64,000 nucleotides of DNA from CAZYBU01 sp964645775 (GCA_964645775.1 CAZYBU010000006.1:60613-124612); one strand, 5' to 3'; counted from the first letter of the stretch, positions 45,044 through 54,441 are shown. Notes: generated by a model not told the origin, from the sequence alone. Made by a program: numbers and translations.

Positions 45044-46084
45044 TTATTGATTCAGAATTATATCGAGCCAGGCCTTCTCTTTCTCGAAATCGATTCCGAA
45101 GGTTCCGGGAGACAGAGATGCGTACAGGGAATGGGACGTCAGTTTACGGAAGGCGTCATCCACACTTGAAGCTTTGCTCGTGAAGACTTCCTTTTCCGAG
45201 TTCCCGTTACGGGTCCGGATGGAGACGGACTTTACCTTTTTCTCCATGGTGCGGGTCATGCCGACGGTGCAGGATACCCGGTGGTATCCTGCATCATGGG
45301 GGATGATCCAGGATATCTCGGTTTCAAGAGAAGCGGGGGCGAAAACATCGAACCTGCTTTTTACGAAACGGTAGGCCCCCTTTTGATAGTACCTGTAGTT
45401 TCCCTGTTTTACCTGGATGTGCCCGATATTGTATTTCTTCAGGTACCCTTTCGCGTTCACAAGGTAGAAATCGATTATCTCCAGGGAAGGAGGGGTTCCG
45501 GCGGAGGATGCCATCTCGTAGGAGCGGACGACCGTCGGGATGCTGTTGTAGTATCCCACCTCAACGAAGAGCCTGCCTGTCTTTTCTCCGGGTGAAGAAC
45601 CTTTTTCATGCTTTTTAAGGTAGGCCAGGGCTTCACTTTTCTCCATCTTCCCGGTGAAGCTGAAGGATACCCGGTTCAAATCCGTGAAAGGGGCGCTGTA
45701 ATCCCTGAAATACCGTATCTTCTCCTTGAGGTTACCGGTTACCGTGTATACGGTGATGTACATCTCCTTGCCGTCATGGCGAAGGCTTACCCGGGCACCG
45801 GCATTGATGTGCCCGTAGGTTCCGTAGATGTTTCGCTTGAGATTATACTTTATTGCAATGGGAGTACGGGAGACAGGAACAGGCTGGACCGGATCGCATT
45901 TTAATTCCAGGGCCACCCAGCCGTCCTTCTTCCAGAGGACCCGGGCCGGCGCCCCGTCATCCAGCATGCCGATTTTGTTACCCCGAATTCCGTCACATAT
46001 GACGGCAGGGCCGTCGATCATGGCCGGGTACGCGGGCAGGATACCGATAACTATCATGAAAAGTAGAATGAGCCATGTTCGCAT
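45044..46084 (-). CDS. Secreted protein of unknown function with SH3-like N-terminus
   Basis: 346 residues from ATG 46084, seven bases after AGGAGGT; longer readings lack a ribosome site. Signal peptide (about 1-20, ending PAYPA). Next comes an SH3b-like stretch (GNKIGMLDDGAPARVLWKKD) and beta-rich repeats. No catalytic motif that I recognise. Periplasmic or surface protein. Confidence 0.72.
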   Translation of the reverse strand: MRTWLILLFMIVIGILPAYPAMIDGPAVICDGIRGNKIGMLDDGAPARVLWKKDGWVALELKCDPVQPVPVSRTPIAIKYNLKRNIYGTYGHINAGARVSLRHDGKEMYITVYTVTGNLKEKIRYFRDYSAPFTDLNRVSFSFTGKMEKSEALAYLKKHEKGSSPGEKTGRLFVEVGYYNSIPTVVRSYEMASSAGTPPSLEIIDFYLVNAKGYLKKYNIGHIQVKQGNYRYYQKGAYRFVKSRFDVFAPASLETEISWIIPHDAGYHRVSCTVGMTRTMEKKVKSVSIRTRNGNSEKEVFTSKASSVDDAFRKLTSHSLYASLSPGTFGIDFEKEKAWLDIILNQ

Positions 46085-46296
46085 CAAGTGACCTCCTGCG
46101 GGAAGGGGGATGGTCCTGTTGTAAGGGTATGTGCTGCTGGTATGCAAGAGAAAAAAGGTCGCCGAACCGGTATCCTGCACTGCGTCTTTAAAGCGATGAA
46201 ACGAGCCCTGCATATACAGCCTGGGGGATGCAGAATAATCAGCACCGCTTCTTATCGAGGTAAATGAGGAATATTGATACTGTCTGAATAAGGTCT

Positions 46297-47097
46297 TCAG
46301 ATAGATAAGGTCTCCCCCGGCTTCATCAGTACGCATTCCCTCCCCTGTTTTTTAACCTCGTCCCTGAACCAGATCTCATCAGCAGGATTAGCCTGCCTGG
46401 TGAAAAGGAATCCGCAGTCGTAATGGGAGGGGATGACAACACCAGGTTGAATCATTTCAACAGCCTTCAGGGCTTCCTTCTCATTCATTGTATTGCCCGA
46501 TGTTTTTCCTCCGATGGGAATCATCAGAACATCCGGTTTTAGCCCTTTCCACTCATCTCTCAGCAGGGTGTCCCCCAGGTTGGCCACGGTCACTCCATCT
46601 ATATTGATCAGGAAACCGGTTTCCCCTACGGCGAAATGTTCGCCCGGCCTCCGGGTGATGGTCTTTTTTACCAGTCCAAAAAGAAGAGAGACTGTAAGAT
46701 CGCCATGGGTGGCAGGAAGGGCGGTGACGGATATGCCGTCCACGTCGATGCTCTCTCCCGGGTCGACGGGATAGACCCGGGAGAGGGGGGTGGCGTGCTG
46801 GAACTTCTTTTTCCTGGGGGAGACAATAAAGCTCTCCCCGTTACGGACCTGGACCAGTTCCGATCCGCAGACAAGGGGAGCGCCGGAGGCTTCGGCCACC
46901 CGGTCCGTGTGCCAGTAATGGTCCGGGTCACCGTGGGTAACCAGGATGTGAGTGATGTCTTTCCAGAGTTCTCGCGGGATAAGAGATCCAAGTTTAAAAA
47001 GGTAGAGGCTGGTGCCGGGATCCAGGGCTATCCTGTATTGGGCCTTCTCTACGATAAAGGCGTTGTAGTCATAATAGCTGATATGTATATTTTTCAC
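46297..47097 (-). CDS. Metallo-beta-lactamase-fold hydrolase (UPF0173-like)
   Basis: 266 residues from GTG 47097. Metal motif THGDPDHYWH in place of HxHxDH, then ATHGD, NLGDTL and a late PSHYD. This is the general UPF0173/UlaG-like MBL group. GGAG lies very close to the GTG, so the start is uncertain. Substrate unknown. Confidence 0.8.
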   Translation of the reverse strand: MKNIHISYYDYNAFIVEKAQYRIALDPGTSLYLFKLGSLIPRELWKDITHILVTHGDPDHYWHTDRVAEASGAPLVCGSELVQVRNGESFIVSPRKKKFQHATPLSRVYPVDPGESIDVDGISVTALPATHGDLTVSLLFGLVKKTITRRPGEHFAVGETGFLINIDGVTVANLGDTLLRDEWKGLKPDVLMIPIGGKTSGNTMNEKEALKAVEMIQPGVVIPSHYDCGFLFTRQANPADEIWFRDEVKKQGRECVLMKPGETLSI

Positions 47098-47272
47098 TCT
47101 CCTGTATGCCTCCTGAGTATGAATCAGTCAAAATGATCCCGATAGTTATCGGTACCACTCCGGGCCGGGAACCGGATGGCAAGGTCATCATGGCAGGTAC
47201 GGGCAAAAGGGAAAAGACTGCCAGTATCAGCAGGATGGATTGAAAGAAGTATCGCATAATTCGGTATTTCAT
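47069..47272 (-). pseudogene. Possible truncated secreted-protein gene cut by a palindrome copy
   Basis: 67 residues open with a good signal peptide (MRYFFQSILLILAVFSLLPV), then run within about 15 residues into the dispersed palindrome (47135-47156) and end. No ribosome site. Looks like a signal-peptide stub whose body was lost. Low confidence. Confidence 0.3.
47135..47156. repeat. Dispersed palindrome copy 3
   Basis: CCGATAGTTATCGGTACC, with a degenerate left outer arm (GATC for GGTA). Lies just upstream of the MBL-fold gene. Confidence 0.55.
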
Positions 47273-47274
47273 GG

Positions 47275-47508
47275 ATGATCATCTTTATATTGATTAAGCG
47301 CGAAAAAGGGAAAAGTCAAAAAGATTTCCGGGAATTCAGGGAAAAGTCCCGGCTTGAGGAGCCGGTTTTCCTGGTGCCTGCCCCTCCCGGGGAAGTCCGG
47401 GATCCGAAAGATTTTAACGGCTTCTATTCCCTGGAGTATGATTCCACGGGGGATATTTCCGTTCTGGGTAAAAAAAAGATAAGGCTGAAGATTTTAACGT
47501 ACGAATAG
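47275..47508 (+). CDS. Small hypothetical protein
   Basis: 77 residues from ATG 47275 with no ribosome site. A short hydrophobic start, then charged residues and a beta-like end (VLGKKKIRLKILTYE). Not recognised. May be spurious or a remnant. Confidence 0.3.
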   Translation: MIIFILIKREKGKSQKDFREFREKSRLEEPVFLVPAPPGEVRDPKDFNGFYSLEYDSTGDISVLGKKKIRLKILTYE

Positions 47509-47754
47509 AGTATCGGGACTCCAGACCGGTATCCTGCCTGGCCAATAGCCACACCTGTCATTTCAGGTATCTCCTTTTCATGTAGGGAAAACAGGGTCTG
47601 AAAAACCTGGCCGTTATCATCCTGCCCACCCGGACGGCCCATTACGGGTGCGGCCAGAAAGGATTGTTTGCCCGACCTGACCTGAATTCACGGGCGCGGA
47701 AAAAATTTTCTTAAATTCCCCTGTTCGGACGTGTACCCTGTGACGGCATAAACC

Positions 47755-47783
47755 TTGACACCGTGAGGAAAAAAGGGTATGAT
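47755..47783 (+). promoter_or_regulatory. Strong sigma-70 promoter of the coiled-coil protein gene
   Basis: TTGACA (47755-47760), 17-bp spacer, TATGAT (47778-47783), nearly ideal. The transcript would start about 47790. This rules out the ATG at 47779, which sits in the -10, and supports ATG 47806. Confidence 0.75.
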
Positions 47784-47805
47784 TAATCATTCAGGTGGAG
47801 CGACC

Positions 47806-48327
47806 ATGGAACTTAAGGAAAAGGACCTTGCCCGCATAGGGGACTACGTGAAAGAACGCCTTCCGGAGTGGATGGCCGAGAAGAACCTCGTGCCCGCCAA
47901 CCTCATGGAGAGACAGGTGAGGGTCGAAGAGGAACTCAGGACCCAGAGGGAACTGATGAAGCAGGGCTTCGACCTTATGGAGAAGCGTTTCGAGCAGGTA
48001 GATAAACGTTTTGAGCAGGTAGATAAACGTTTTGAGCAGGTAGATAAACGTTTTGAACAGGTAGATAAACGTTTTGAACAGGTAGACAAACGTTTTGAAG
48101 AGCTCCGGGAGGATATGAACTGGCGTTTCAATCAGGTAGACAGGCGTTTTGAAGAGTTGCGCGAAGACATGAAAGAACGCTTTGAACAGATTGATAAGCG
48201 CTTTGAAAAAGTTGACAGACGGTTCGAGTCCGTTGACGCAAAGTTCAACCGCATCACTCTCCTTATTACGGCCGGCTTTGGCATGATAACGGTACTCATA
48301 ACCGTGTTTAAATTCCTCGTTCCCTGA
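47806..48327 (+). CDS. Coiled-coil protein with heptad tandem repeats and C-terminal anchor
   Basis: 173 residues from ATG 47806, five bases after AGGTGGAG. A helical N-terminus, then about six copies of the heptad KRFEQVD (residues ~60-101) encoded by near-identical 21-bp units, degenerate repeats after these, and a C-terminal membrane helix (about 150-170). Forms a long rod anchored at its end. Similar DUF1640-like or bacterial coiled-coil proteins have no fixed role. The repeats are prone to slippage. Confidence 0.8.
   Translation: MELKEKDLARIGDYVKERLPEWMAEKNLVPANLMERQVRVEEELRTQRELMKQGFDLMEKRFEQVDKRFEQVDKRFEQVDKRFEQVDKRFEQVDKRFEELREDMNWRFNQVDRRFEELREDMKERFEQIDKRFEKVDRRFESVDAKFNRITLLITAGFGMITVLITVFKFLVP
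47983..48108 (+). repeat. 21-bp tandem repeat, about six copies
   Basis: Unit AAACGTTTTGAGCAGGTAGA plus T. Units at 47983, 48004, 48025, 48046, 48067 and 48088, the last diverging at its end. In frame, one heptad per unit. Confidence 0.85.
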
Positions 48328-48404
48328 AAAATATCCGGGTAAATGGATAACCGATAATTGCGTTTATACCGGGAATGCGCTGTAACAGATGATAGAATAC
48401 AAGC

Positions 48405-48863
48405 TTACGGTGAAAGCTTTTCCCTTATGATTTTTGGCGGACCGGGATCGTCAGGTTCCCCGAAATATTGACGCTTTATCCATTTACCCTCTGATTCACG
48501 GTATAAAAAGACGTATCCCGTGTCGCTGTCATAGATCCAGAAGATATCTTTTTCATCCGGACCCTCACTCCACTGCCAGTAGGAGTTATGAAACCCGGAG
48601 AGGGTGGAGGACTCGTCCCGGAAAAGGACCCTCCCCTCCGTGTCCATGATTGTCGGGGTCCAGACCGGGTAGTAGAGGTTGTCATTGGTTTTCCCGACAG
48701 GCATGGTTGCCACGTATCGGCCCGATGGGGAAGGGAGAGGCTGTACCTGTCCCTCCCTCTGCCGGTCGTGCCCACAGCCGGTGAAGGCGAAGAGGGCAAG
48801 AAGCAGGAGTATCCCGGCTATCTGTCCTGGAAGATCAGGCCTGTTTCGCTTTAAAGATACCAG
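48405..48863 (-). CDS. Hypothetical lipoprotein with no standard start codon
   Basis: The frame runs from a leader (IAGILLLLALFAFTGC, lipobox TGC) into a ~110-residue domain with many aromatics (WTPTIMDTEGRVLFRDES, YWQWSEG, IYDSDTGYVFLY). Before the leader there is no ATG, GTG or TTG between the preceding stop and the leader; CTG 48863 is the best candidate, within the end of the upstream gene. Either a rare start, a coupled start, or a decayed one. A GTG at 48713 would skip the leader. Unknown function. Confidence 0.5.
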   Translation of the reverse strand: MVSLKRNRPDLPGQIAGILLLLALFAFTGCGHDRQREGQVQPLPSPSGRYVATMPVGKTNDNLYYPVWTPTIMDTEGRVLFRDESSTLSGFHNSYWQWSEGPDEKDIFWIYDSDTGYVFLYRESEGKWIKRQYFGEPDDPGPPKIIREKLSP

Positions 48864-49194
48864 AAGTGATCACCTCGATGAGTAGCCCGTAGATAACACC
48901 CATGACCAGGGTACTGGTGAACATGGCTGTCTTTGAAAACTCCGCTGTCTCCGGCGCCATGAGACCCGAGAAGGCCAGGGGAAGCCCGAAGAGAAGCCCC
49001 ATGACCGGTCCGTGAATGGTCCAGTGTTTCATCTTCAGGGAACTGATGCCAATGGCGAAACCGATAAGGGTCCGGCTTGAGACGATCTGCAGAATAACAG
49101 GAAGGGGCATCTCCCCTCCTCCGCTCAGGGCGAAACCTGTGCAGATACCACCGCAGAGAAGCCCTGAAAGGGTGGCAATGATAACGCGTTTCAT
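48835..49194 (-). CDS. Small four-span membrane protein
   Basis: 119 residues with about four hydrophobic helices. GGGAGG precedes the ATG. Not recognised. The lipoprotein frame begins within its last codons. A palindrome copy lies directly upstream of its ribosome site. Confidence 0.65.
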   Translation of the reverse strand: MKRVIIATLSGLLCGGICTGFALSGGGEMPLPVILQIVSSRTLIGFAIGISSLKMKHWTIHGPVMGLLFGLPLAFSGLMAPETAEFSKTAMFTSTLVMGVIYGLLIEVITSGIFKAKQA

Positions 49195-49209
49195 GATGGT
49201 TACCTCCCC

Positions 49210-49230
49210 GGTACCGATTGTTATCGGTAC
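49210..49230. repeat. Dispersed palindrome copy 4
   Basis: GGTACCGATTGTTATCGGTA; one arm has T for A. 16 bases upstream of the membrane-protein start on the minus strand, where it could affect its transcript. Confidence 0.55.
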
Positions 49231-49371
49231 TACCGGAAGAATACTCTCTTTTCAAGTATTAAACATCATCGATTTCTTTGAATTTTTCATTGATAAACCA
49301 GAATTCGTCCCTATGCTCTATTCTGAGAACAACGGTTATTTTACCGGTTGACCTTCCGGAGGTTTGACGCA

Positions 49372-49467
49372 ATGGATTGCAGGAAGTGTGGGAGCAGTCA
49401 TCTCGAGAAAATCGGGGACAGAGATTACAGGTGCGCTTATTGCGGCACCAGGAACCTTTTCATATAG
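49372..49467 (+). CDS. 31-residue zinc-ribbon microprotein
   Basis: ATG 49372 nine bases after GGAGG (49358-49362). 31 residues, with two CxxC knuckles (MDCRKCGSSHLEK ... CAYCGTRN). Likely binds one zinc ion. Such mini-ribbons occur as free small proteins or as remains of larger ones. The strong ribosome site favours a real gene. Confidence 0.6.
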   Translation: MDCRKCGSSHLEKIGDRDYRCAYCGTRNLFI

Positions 49468-49618
49468 ATGTTTTTTCTGTGATGGGAAAGCCGGCGTCCT
49501 TTGAACTCTATTTTTCTGCAATGATAGATAAGGAGTAGCTAATAGATGCCGAGTAAAAGGATAATGTGTATAAATATAAATATATTTCCATTATTCTGCC
49601 CTATTGCTGGTTGAGTGC

Positions 49619-49647
49619 TTGCCTGGTATTTTGTATATTCGTAGTAT
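49619..49647 (+). promoter_or_regulatory. Possible promoter of the large sensor kinase
   Basis: TTGCCT (49619-49624), 17-bp spacer, TAGTAT (49642-49647), 27 bases before ATG 49674. Fair match. Confidence 0.45.
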
Positions 49648-49673
49648 AAATTATTATCTGAATAGTATTTAAA

Positions 49674-52600
49674 ATGAATTCAAAGTCGGAAAAACGAAGC
49701 ATACTCCTGGTAGAAGATGAACGGGCCACCGCACTCCTTGAAAAGAAACGACTTGAACAGTACGGGTACCGCGTAAAAACAGTCTCTACAGGAGAGGAAG
49801 CGGTCCGCGTCTTTCAGCAGAACGAGAATAGCGATCTTGTGCTTATGGACATAGACCTGGGCGAGGGAATGGACGGCACGGAAGCGGCCAGCGTCATCCT
49901 GGAGATTCGAGACATTCCCGTTGTATTTCTTTCATCTCACGTGGAAAAGGAGGTCGTCGAAAAAACAGAAAAGATCACTTCCTATGGATATGTGGTAAAG
50001 AATACCGGTATCACAGTTCTGGACGCCTCCATCAAGATGGCCTTCAAGCTCTTCGAGGCCAATAAGCGAATGGAGGAGCAGAAACAGCACCTGGCCACCA
50101 CACTTAATTCCATCGGGGACGCCGTAATCGCCACGGACGTTTCAGGCCTGGTAACGCATATCAACCCGGTCACGGAAAGGTTAACAGGCTGGAAAAACGG
50201 CGATGCCCTTGGATATCCCCTCACGGATGTGTTCCATATCGTGGATGGGAGCACGGGAAAGAGGGCCGATAATCCCGTGGAAAAAGTCCTTAAAGCCGAT
50301 GATGCCATCGAAATGGGGAAGAATACTCTCCTTATTGCCCTGGATGGCCGTACATTCCAGATTGCCGATTCCGCCGCTCCCATCAGGGACTCAGACGGTA
50401 CAATAACCGGAGTGGTGCTCGTTTTCCGGGACGTGACGGAAGATTACAGGATGCTCCAGCGGATTGAAGAGAGCGAATCGAGGTTTCGCAATCTCTTTGA
50501 GCAGTCAGGTGACGGGGTGCTCATCCATGACCTGGAAGGGAATATACTGGACGTTAATCAGACCCTCTGTGAGCTCTCCGGCTACGCGGAGGAAGAATTA
50601 CTGGAAATGAACCTCTTCAGTGCGTCACTTCTTACAACGGGGGATGAATCGATTGCGAGGAACGCTCTCGACAAACTCCTTGAATATGGTGAGGTCCGGT
50701 TTGAGGCGGAATTTACGGCAAAGCAAGGTAAAAATTTCTACATTGAGGTTAATTCCGCCATCGTTGAAATCGGTGATAGAAAACTCATCCAGGCCGTTTT
50801 CCGTGATATAACAAGACGAAGATGGATGGAGAAGGCCCTGAGGGAGAGCGAGGAGAGATACCGGGCACTCTATGATACGGCCAATGACGCGATCCTGATA
50901 ATCGATGATAATGTAATTATCTCCTGCAATGAAACTGCCGTACGGTTGTTCGGATACGGTTCGAACAGTGATATCGTCGGCTGCACGCCATGGGACCTTT
51001 CACCGGATACGCAACCGGACGGACAGGACTCCAAAGACAAAGCGAAGTTACTGGTCAACGAGGCACTGAATGAACGAATCCGTTACTTCGAATGGAAGCA
51101 CCGGACCAGAGACGGGCTCACCTTTGACGCTGAAATTTCCCTGAATAAGCTGGAACTGGAAGAAGAGACCTATCTGCTCGCTATCGTGAGAGACATTACG
51201 GAGCGTAAGCGAACCGAGAAAGAGAGGGAAGAGTATCTGCGAGAGCTTGAGTTTATCAATGAAACCCTTCTCGAAACAGGAGAGATGGATGATGTCGGTA
51301 CCATATGCCGGATGATCGGGGAAAAGGTGAAATCCGTTAACAGAGATGCGATTGTCATTGTATCTCTCTTTGATGAATCTATTAATGCCATCAGAATTCG
51401 GGACATCCAGGGTATCAGTGGCATTCTGGAGAACCTGGTCAGGATAATCGGATTTGATCCCCTTAAAATTCATTTCAGCCGGGAATCGATGATCAGTGAC
51501 ACATCTCTCTATTCAACCGGAAGAATGGAAAAGTTACCCGGCGGCATCTATGACATTCTGGAAGGGAAGGTCCCGAAGCCCGTTTGCGCCGCTCTTGAGA
51601 AGATGTTCGGTTACAGTGATGTTTACACGGTGGGATTTTCACTCGATGACAGGCCTTCCGGCGGCATAACCCTCTTTTTACCCGGTGACAGGGGAGTACG
51701 GCATATATTCGGGATCGAAACTGTAGCAAGGCATGCCTCCCTCATGATCTACAGGCTGAAAGCGGAGAAGAGGATCAGGCATTTAAACCGGATACTTCAG
51801 GCCATACGAAACGTAAATCAGCTTATAACTCAGGAGAAGGATGCCGCCCGGCTTATCCAAAAGGCCTGTGATGCCCTGATGGAGAGCCGCAGCTATCACA
51901 ATGCGTGGATACTTCTACTGGATGAAGAAAGAGAGGTGACCGTCTCCGCGGAGGCCGGAATAGGTGAGGATTTCAACCGTATTCTTGATAGTTTTAGAAA
52001 AGGGGATCCGCCCCATTGCATTATGGAGGTTCTTGAATCGATGGACATGACAGTTGTCGATGAATCGTCCGAGGCCTGCGGCGACTGTTTTCTCAGGGAT
52101 ACGTTCGAGGGGAGTGCGGTCATGAGTATACCTCTGGAAAGCGAGGGAAGGTTGCTGGGTATTCTCACTGTGACTATGCCTGCAATATTTGCGGCTGACC
52201 GGGACGACCAGAATCTCTTCCATGAAGTGGCCGATGATCTTGCCTTTGCTCTTCAGGGGATAGAGACAGAAGAGAAGTTGCATTACAGCAATCATATCGT
52301 TTCAACCATGCCGCATCTTCTTGCCTTTATTTCACCGGACTACCGGTATCTCTCTGTTAATGAATCCTACGGTCGTTATTTCAATCTTCCAGTTGAAGAT
52401 ATCCAGGGTCAGCGTGTGAGTGATGTTGTAGGCATCGAATTATTCGAAACGGAGATTCGCCCCAGGCTCGACAGATGTCTTGCCGGAGAATCAGTCCGAT
52501 ACCGGTTTCAGGTGGAGGTTCCCGGGAGGGGGGGGCGATGGATGGAGCGGGAGTATTTTCCCTACCATGGCAGGGAAGGTATAGTTTCCGGGGTTGTTGT

Positions 52601-54119
52601 GCACGGCCAGGACATCACGGAACAGGTGAAAAGTGAATACCTGTACCGTATGCTGGTGGAGAGCGCAAGTGTCGCGATCCTGCTGCATGAGCCGGATGGA
52701 AAATTTATTGAAGTTAATCAGGTAGCCTGCGAGTGGTATGGTTACAGTCGAGAGGAGATGCTGCAGCTTGGTCCCGCTGATATTGATACCCCGGAAGCGT
52801 GGGAAAGGAACAGAGAGCTCCTTCCTCTGATAATGGGAAAGGGAGAGCATATATTTGAAAGCCAGCACGTGAAAAAGGACGGGACCGTTGTTCCGGTTGA
52901 GATCAGTTCCAGATTGGTTGATTATCAGGGCCGAAAGACCGCCATATCCCATGTGCGGGACCTGTCCTTTCGAAAGAAAACGGAACGGGAACTCAGGGAA
53001 CGGTATCACCATGAGGAATATCTCGCTCTCTGTTCCCGGGACCTCCTAAAAGGAGAAATAGATTCCCTTGAAAGCGCTCTCGGCAGGCTCCTTGTGGCCG
53101 CGGATGTCAGCCGTGTCTATATCTTCGAAAACTTTGAGGGCCCTGAAGACGGTCTCTGTATGCGCCAGACACACGAGGCGGTGGCGGAAGGCGTCCCTTC
53201 TGAATTTGATAACGAACAATTACAGCATGTATCCTATAGTAAAGACGGTTTTTTGAGATGGCAGAGGGAGCTGTCACGGGGAGAGTCTGTGAGCGGGAAC
53301 ATCGAGACCTTTCCCGAAAGCGAAAGGGAGGTCCTTGAGCCCCAGGGGATCGTTTCCATGCTTGTCATTCCGATTCTGGTGGAAGGGGAGTGGTTCGGTT
53401 TCGTGGGATTTGACGAACTCAGGGGCAAGAGGGAGTGGAATCTGGAAGAGGTCCGCCTGCTCAGGGTCGGGGCCGAGATGATAGGCAACTATATAGAACG
53501 TAAACTGTATGAAGATAGAATCGCGAACCTCCTCGCGGAGAAGGATCTGATTCTCCATGAAATTCATCATCGCATTAAGAACAACATGAATACCATGAAG
53601 AACCTTCTTTCCCTCCAGTCGGACAGGTCGGATGATCCTGCGGTACGCCTGGCCCTGGAGACCGCGGAAAACCGTATGACTGGAATGATGGTCCTCTATG
53701 ACAGACTCTACAGGGGGGAATCCATCCAGGAGGTTTCCCTCAGAGACTATTTAACTTCCCTGGTGAAAGAAATAGTCGATACCTTTGATACGGATGTCTC
53801 CCTGGTTACTGAGATTGATGATATTGATATTTCGGAACGCCAGGCGGCTCCCCTTGGTATTCTGGTCAATGAGTTGATTACGAACGCAATGAAATACGCC
53901 TTCAGCGAGGGAAAGGATAACCGTCTTGGGGTCAGGGCGGCGGTCAGGGAATCAAATGTTCGGCTAATGATTGCCGATAACGGCGAAGGTATTCCTGAAG
54001 GGGCAGAAAGTAGAGGATTCGGTCTTGACCTCGTTCGGGCCCTGGCCGGCCAGATGGAGGGCTCATTCAGTATCGAGCAGGATGGCGGTACCCGCTGTGT
54101 ACTGGAATTCACCATTTAG
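49674..54119 (+). CDS. Large cytoplasmic sensor kinase REC-PAS/GAF array-HisKA_2
   Basis: 1481 residues, no membrane segment. Receiver (about 9-125, Asp59 in LMDIDLGEGMDG), PAS (about 140-260), PAS (265-385), PAS (385-510), GAF-like (about 525-690), GAF (about 695-860; contains DESSEACGDCFLRDTF, a Cys-rich loop), PAS (865-985), PAS (985-1105), GAF (1115-1285), HisKA_2 with His1299 in IHHRIKNN (HWE/HisKA_2 class) and an ATPase domain (about 1380-1481) whose glycine boxes GEGIP and GFGLDLV are intact. The leading receiver and eight sensor modules mark an integrator. No transmitter partner is adjacent. Confidence 0.92.
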   Translation: MNSKSEKRSILLVEDERATALLEKKRLEQYGYRVKTVSTGEEAVRVFQQNENSDLVLMDIDLGEGMDGTEAASVILEIRDIPVVFLSSHVEKEVVEKTEKITSYGYVVKNTGITVLDASIKMAFKLFEANKRMEEQKQHLATTLNSIGDAVIATDVSGLVTHINPVTERLTGWKNGDALGYPLTDVFHIVDGSTGKRADNPVEKVLKADDAIEMGKNTLLIALDGRTFQIADSAAPIRDSDGTITGVVLVFRDVTEDYRMLQRIEESESRFRNLFEQSGDGVLIHDLEGNILDVNQTLCELSGYAEEELLEMNLFSASLLTTGDESIARNALDKLLEYGEVRFEAEFTAKQGKNFYIEVNSAIVEIGDRKLIQAVFRDITRRRWMEKALRESEERYRALYDTANDAILIIDDNVIISCNETAVRLFGYGSNSDIVGCTPWDLSPDTQPDGQDSKDKAKLLVNEALNERIRYFEWKHRTRDGLTFDAEISLNKLELEEETYLLAIVRDITERKRTEKEREEYLRELEFINETLLETGEMDDVGTICRMIGEKVKSVNRDAIVIVSLFDESINAIRIRDIQGISGILENLVRIIGFDPLKIHFSRESMISDTSLYSTGRMEKLPGGIYDILEGKVPKPVCAALEKMFGYSDVYTVGFSLDDRPSGGITLFLPGDRGVRHIFGIETVARHASLMIYRLKAEKRIRHLNRILQAIRNVNQLITQEKDAARLIQKACDALMESRSYHNAWILLLDEEREVTVSAEAGIGEDFNRILDSFRKGDPPHCIMEVLESMDMTVVDESSEACGDCFLRDTFEGSAVMSIPLESEGRLLGILTVTMPAIFAADRDDQNLFHEVADDLAFALQGIETEEKLHYSNHIVSTMPHLLAFISPDYRYLSVNESYGRYFNLPVEDIQGQRVSDVVGIELFETEIRPRLDRCLAGESVRYRFQVEVPGRGGRWMEREYFPYHGREGIVSGVVVHGQDITEQVKSEYLYRMLVESASVAILLHEPDGKFIEVNQVACEWYGYSREEMLQLGPADIDTPEAWERNRELLPLIMGKGEHIFESQHVKKDGTVVPVEISSRLVDYQGRKTAISHVRDLSFRKKTERELRERYHHEEYLALCSRDLLKGEIDSLESALGRLLVAADVSRVYIFENFEGPEDGLCMRQTHEAVAEGVPSEFDNEQLQHVSYSKDGFLRWQRELSRGESVSGNIETFPESEREVLEPQGIVSMLVIPILVEGEWFGFVGFDELRGKREWNLEEVRLLRVGAEMIGNYIERKLYEDRIANLLAEKDLILHEIHHRIKNNMNTMKNLLSLQSDRSDDPAVRLALETAENRMTGMMVLYDRLYRGESIQEVSLRDYLTSLVKEIVDTFDTDVSLVTEIDDIDISERQAAPLGILVNELITNAMKYAFSEGKDNRLGVRAAVRESNVRLMIADNGEGIPEGAESRGFGLDLVRALAGQMEGSFSIEQDGGTRCVLEFTI

Positions 54120-54194
54120 GATAGTACCGCCTTCTCGGGACAGACAGGATACAATACTTGATAGTTGATCCATCCTGCCTGAATAGTATGATAT

Positions 54195-54434
54195 TCTTAC
54201 CAGCAGAGGTATGCTGATCTGAAAAAACACTTTGTTGATCGACGGGTCTTTATTACGGGAGGTTCCTCCGGTATCGGTCTTGCCCTGCCTCCGGAAGCAG
54301 CCGGTATAGTCCTCTCAAAACTGCCTGTTGCCACAGCCATAGAACTGACGGAACGGATGTGCATAACAGGAGAGGTTAACCGGGCCAGCCTTGAGGTGAT
54401 CGGAAGGGTGAATAAGGCGATAAGGGGTTCCTGA
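54195..54434 (+). pseudogene. Short-chain dehydrogenase remnant with a large internal deletion
   Basis: One frame, with no start codon after the preceding stop, reads DLKKHFVDRRVFITGGSSGI (classical SDR N-terminus) and joins directly to PPEAAGIVLSKLPV and an SDR-like C-terminal helix, ending TGA 54434. The central ~150 residues, with the Ser-Tyr-Lys site, are missing. A clean internal deletion of an SDR gene, KDSR-like. Confidence 0.65.
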
Positions 54435-54441
54435 GCATGTC

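Noticed and set aside
47983..48108. CRISPR array
   Set aside because: The repeated units are contiguous 21-bp copies without spacers and encode in-frame heptads.
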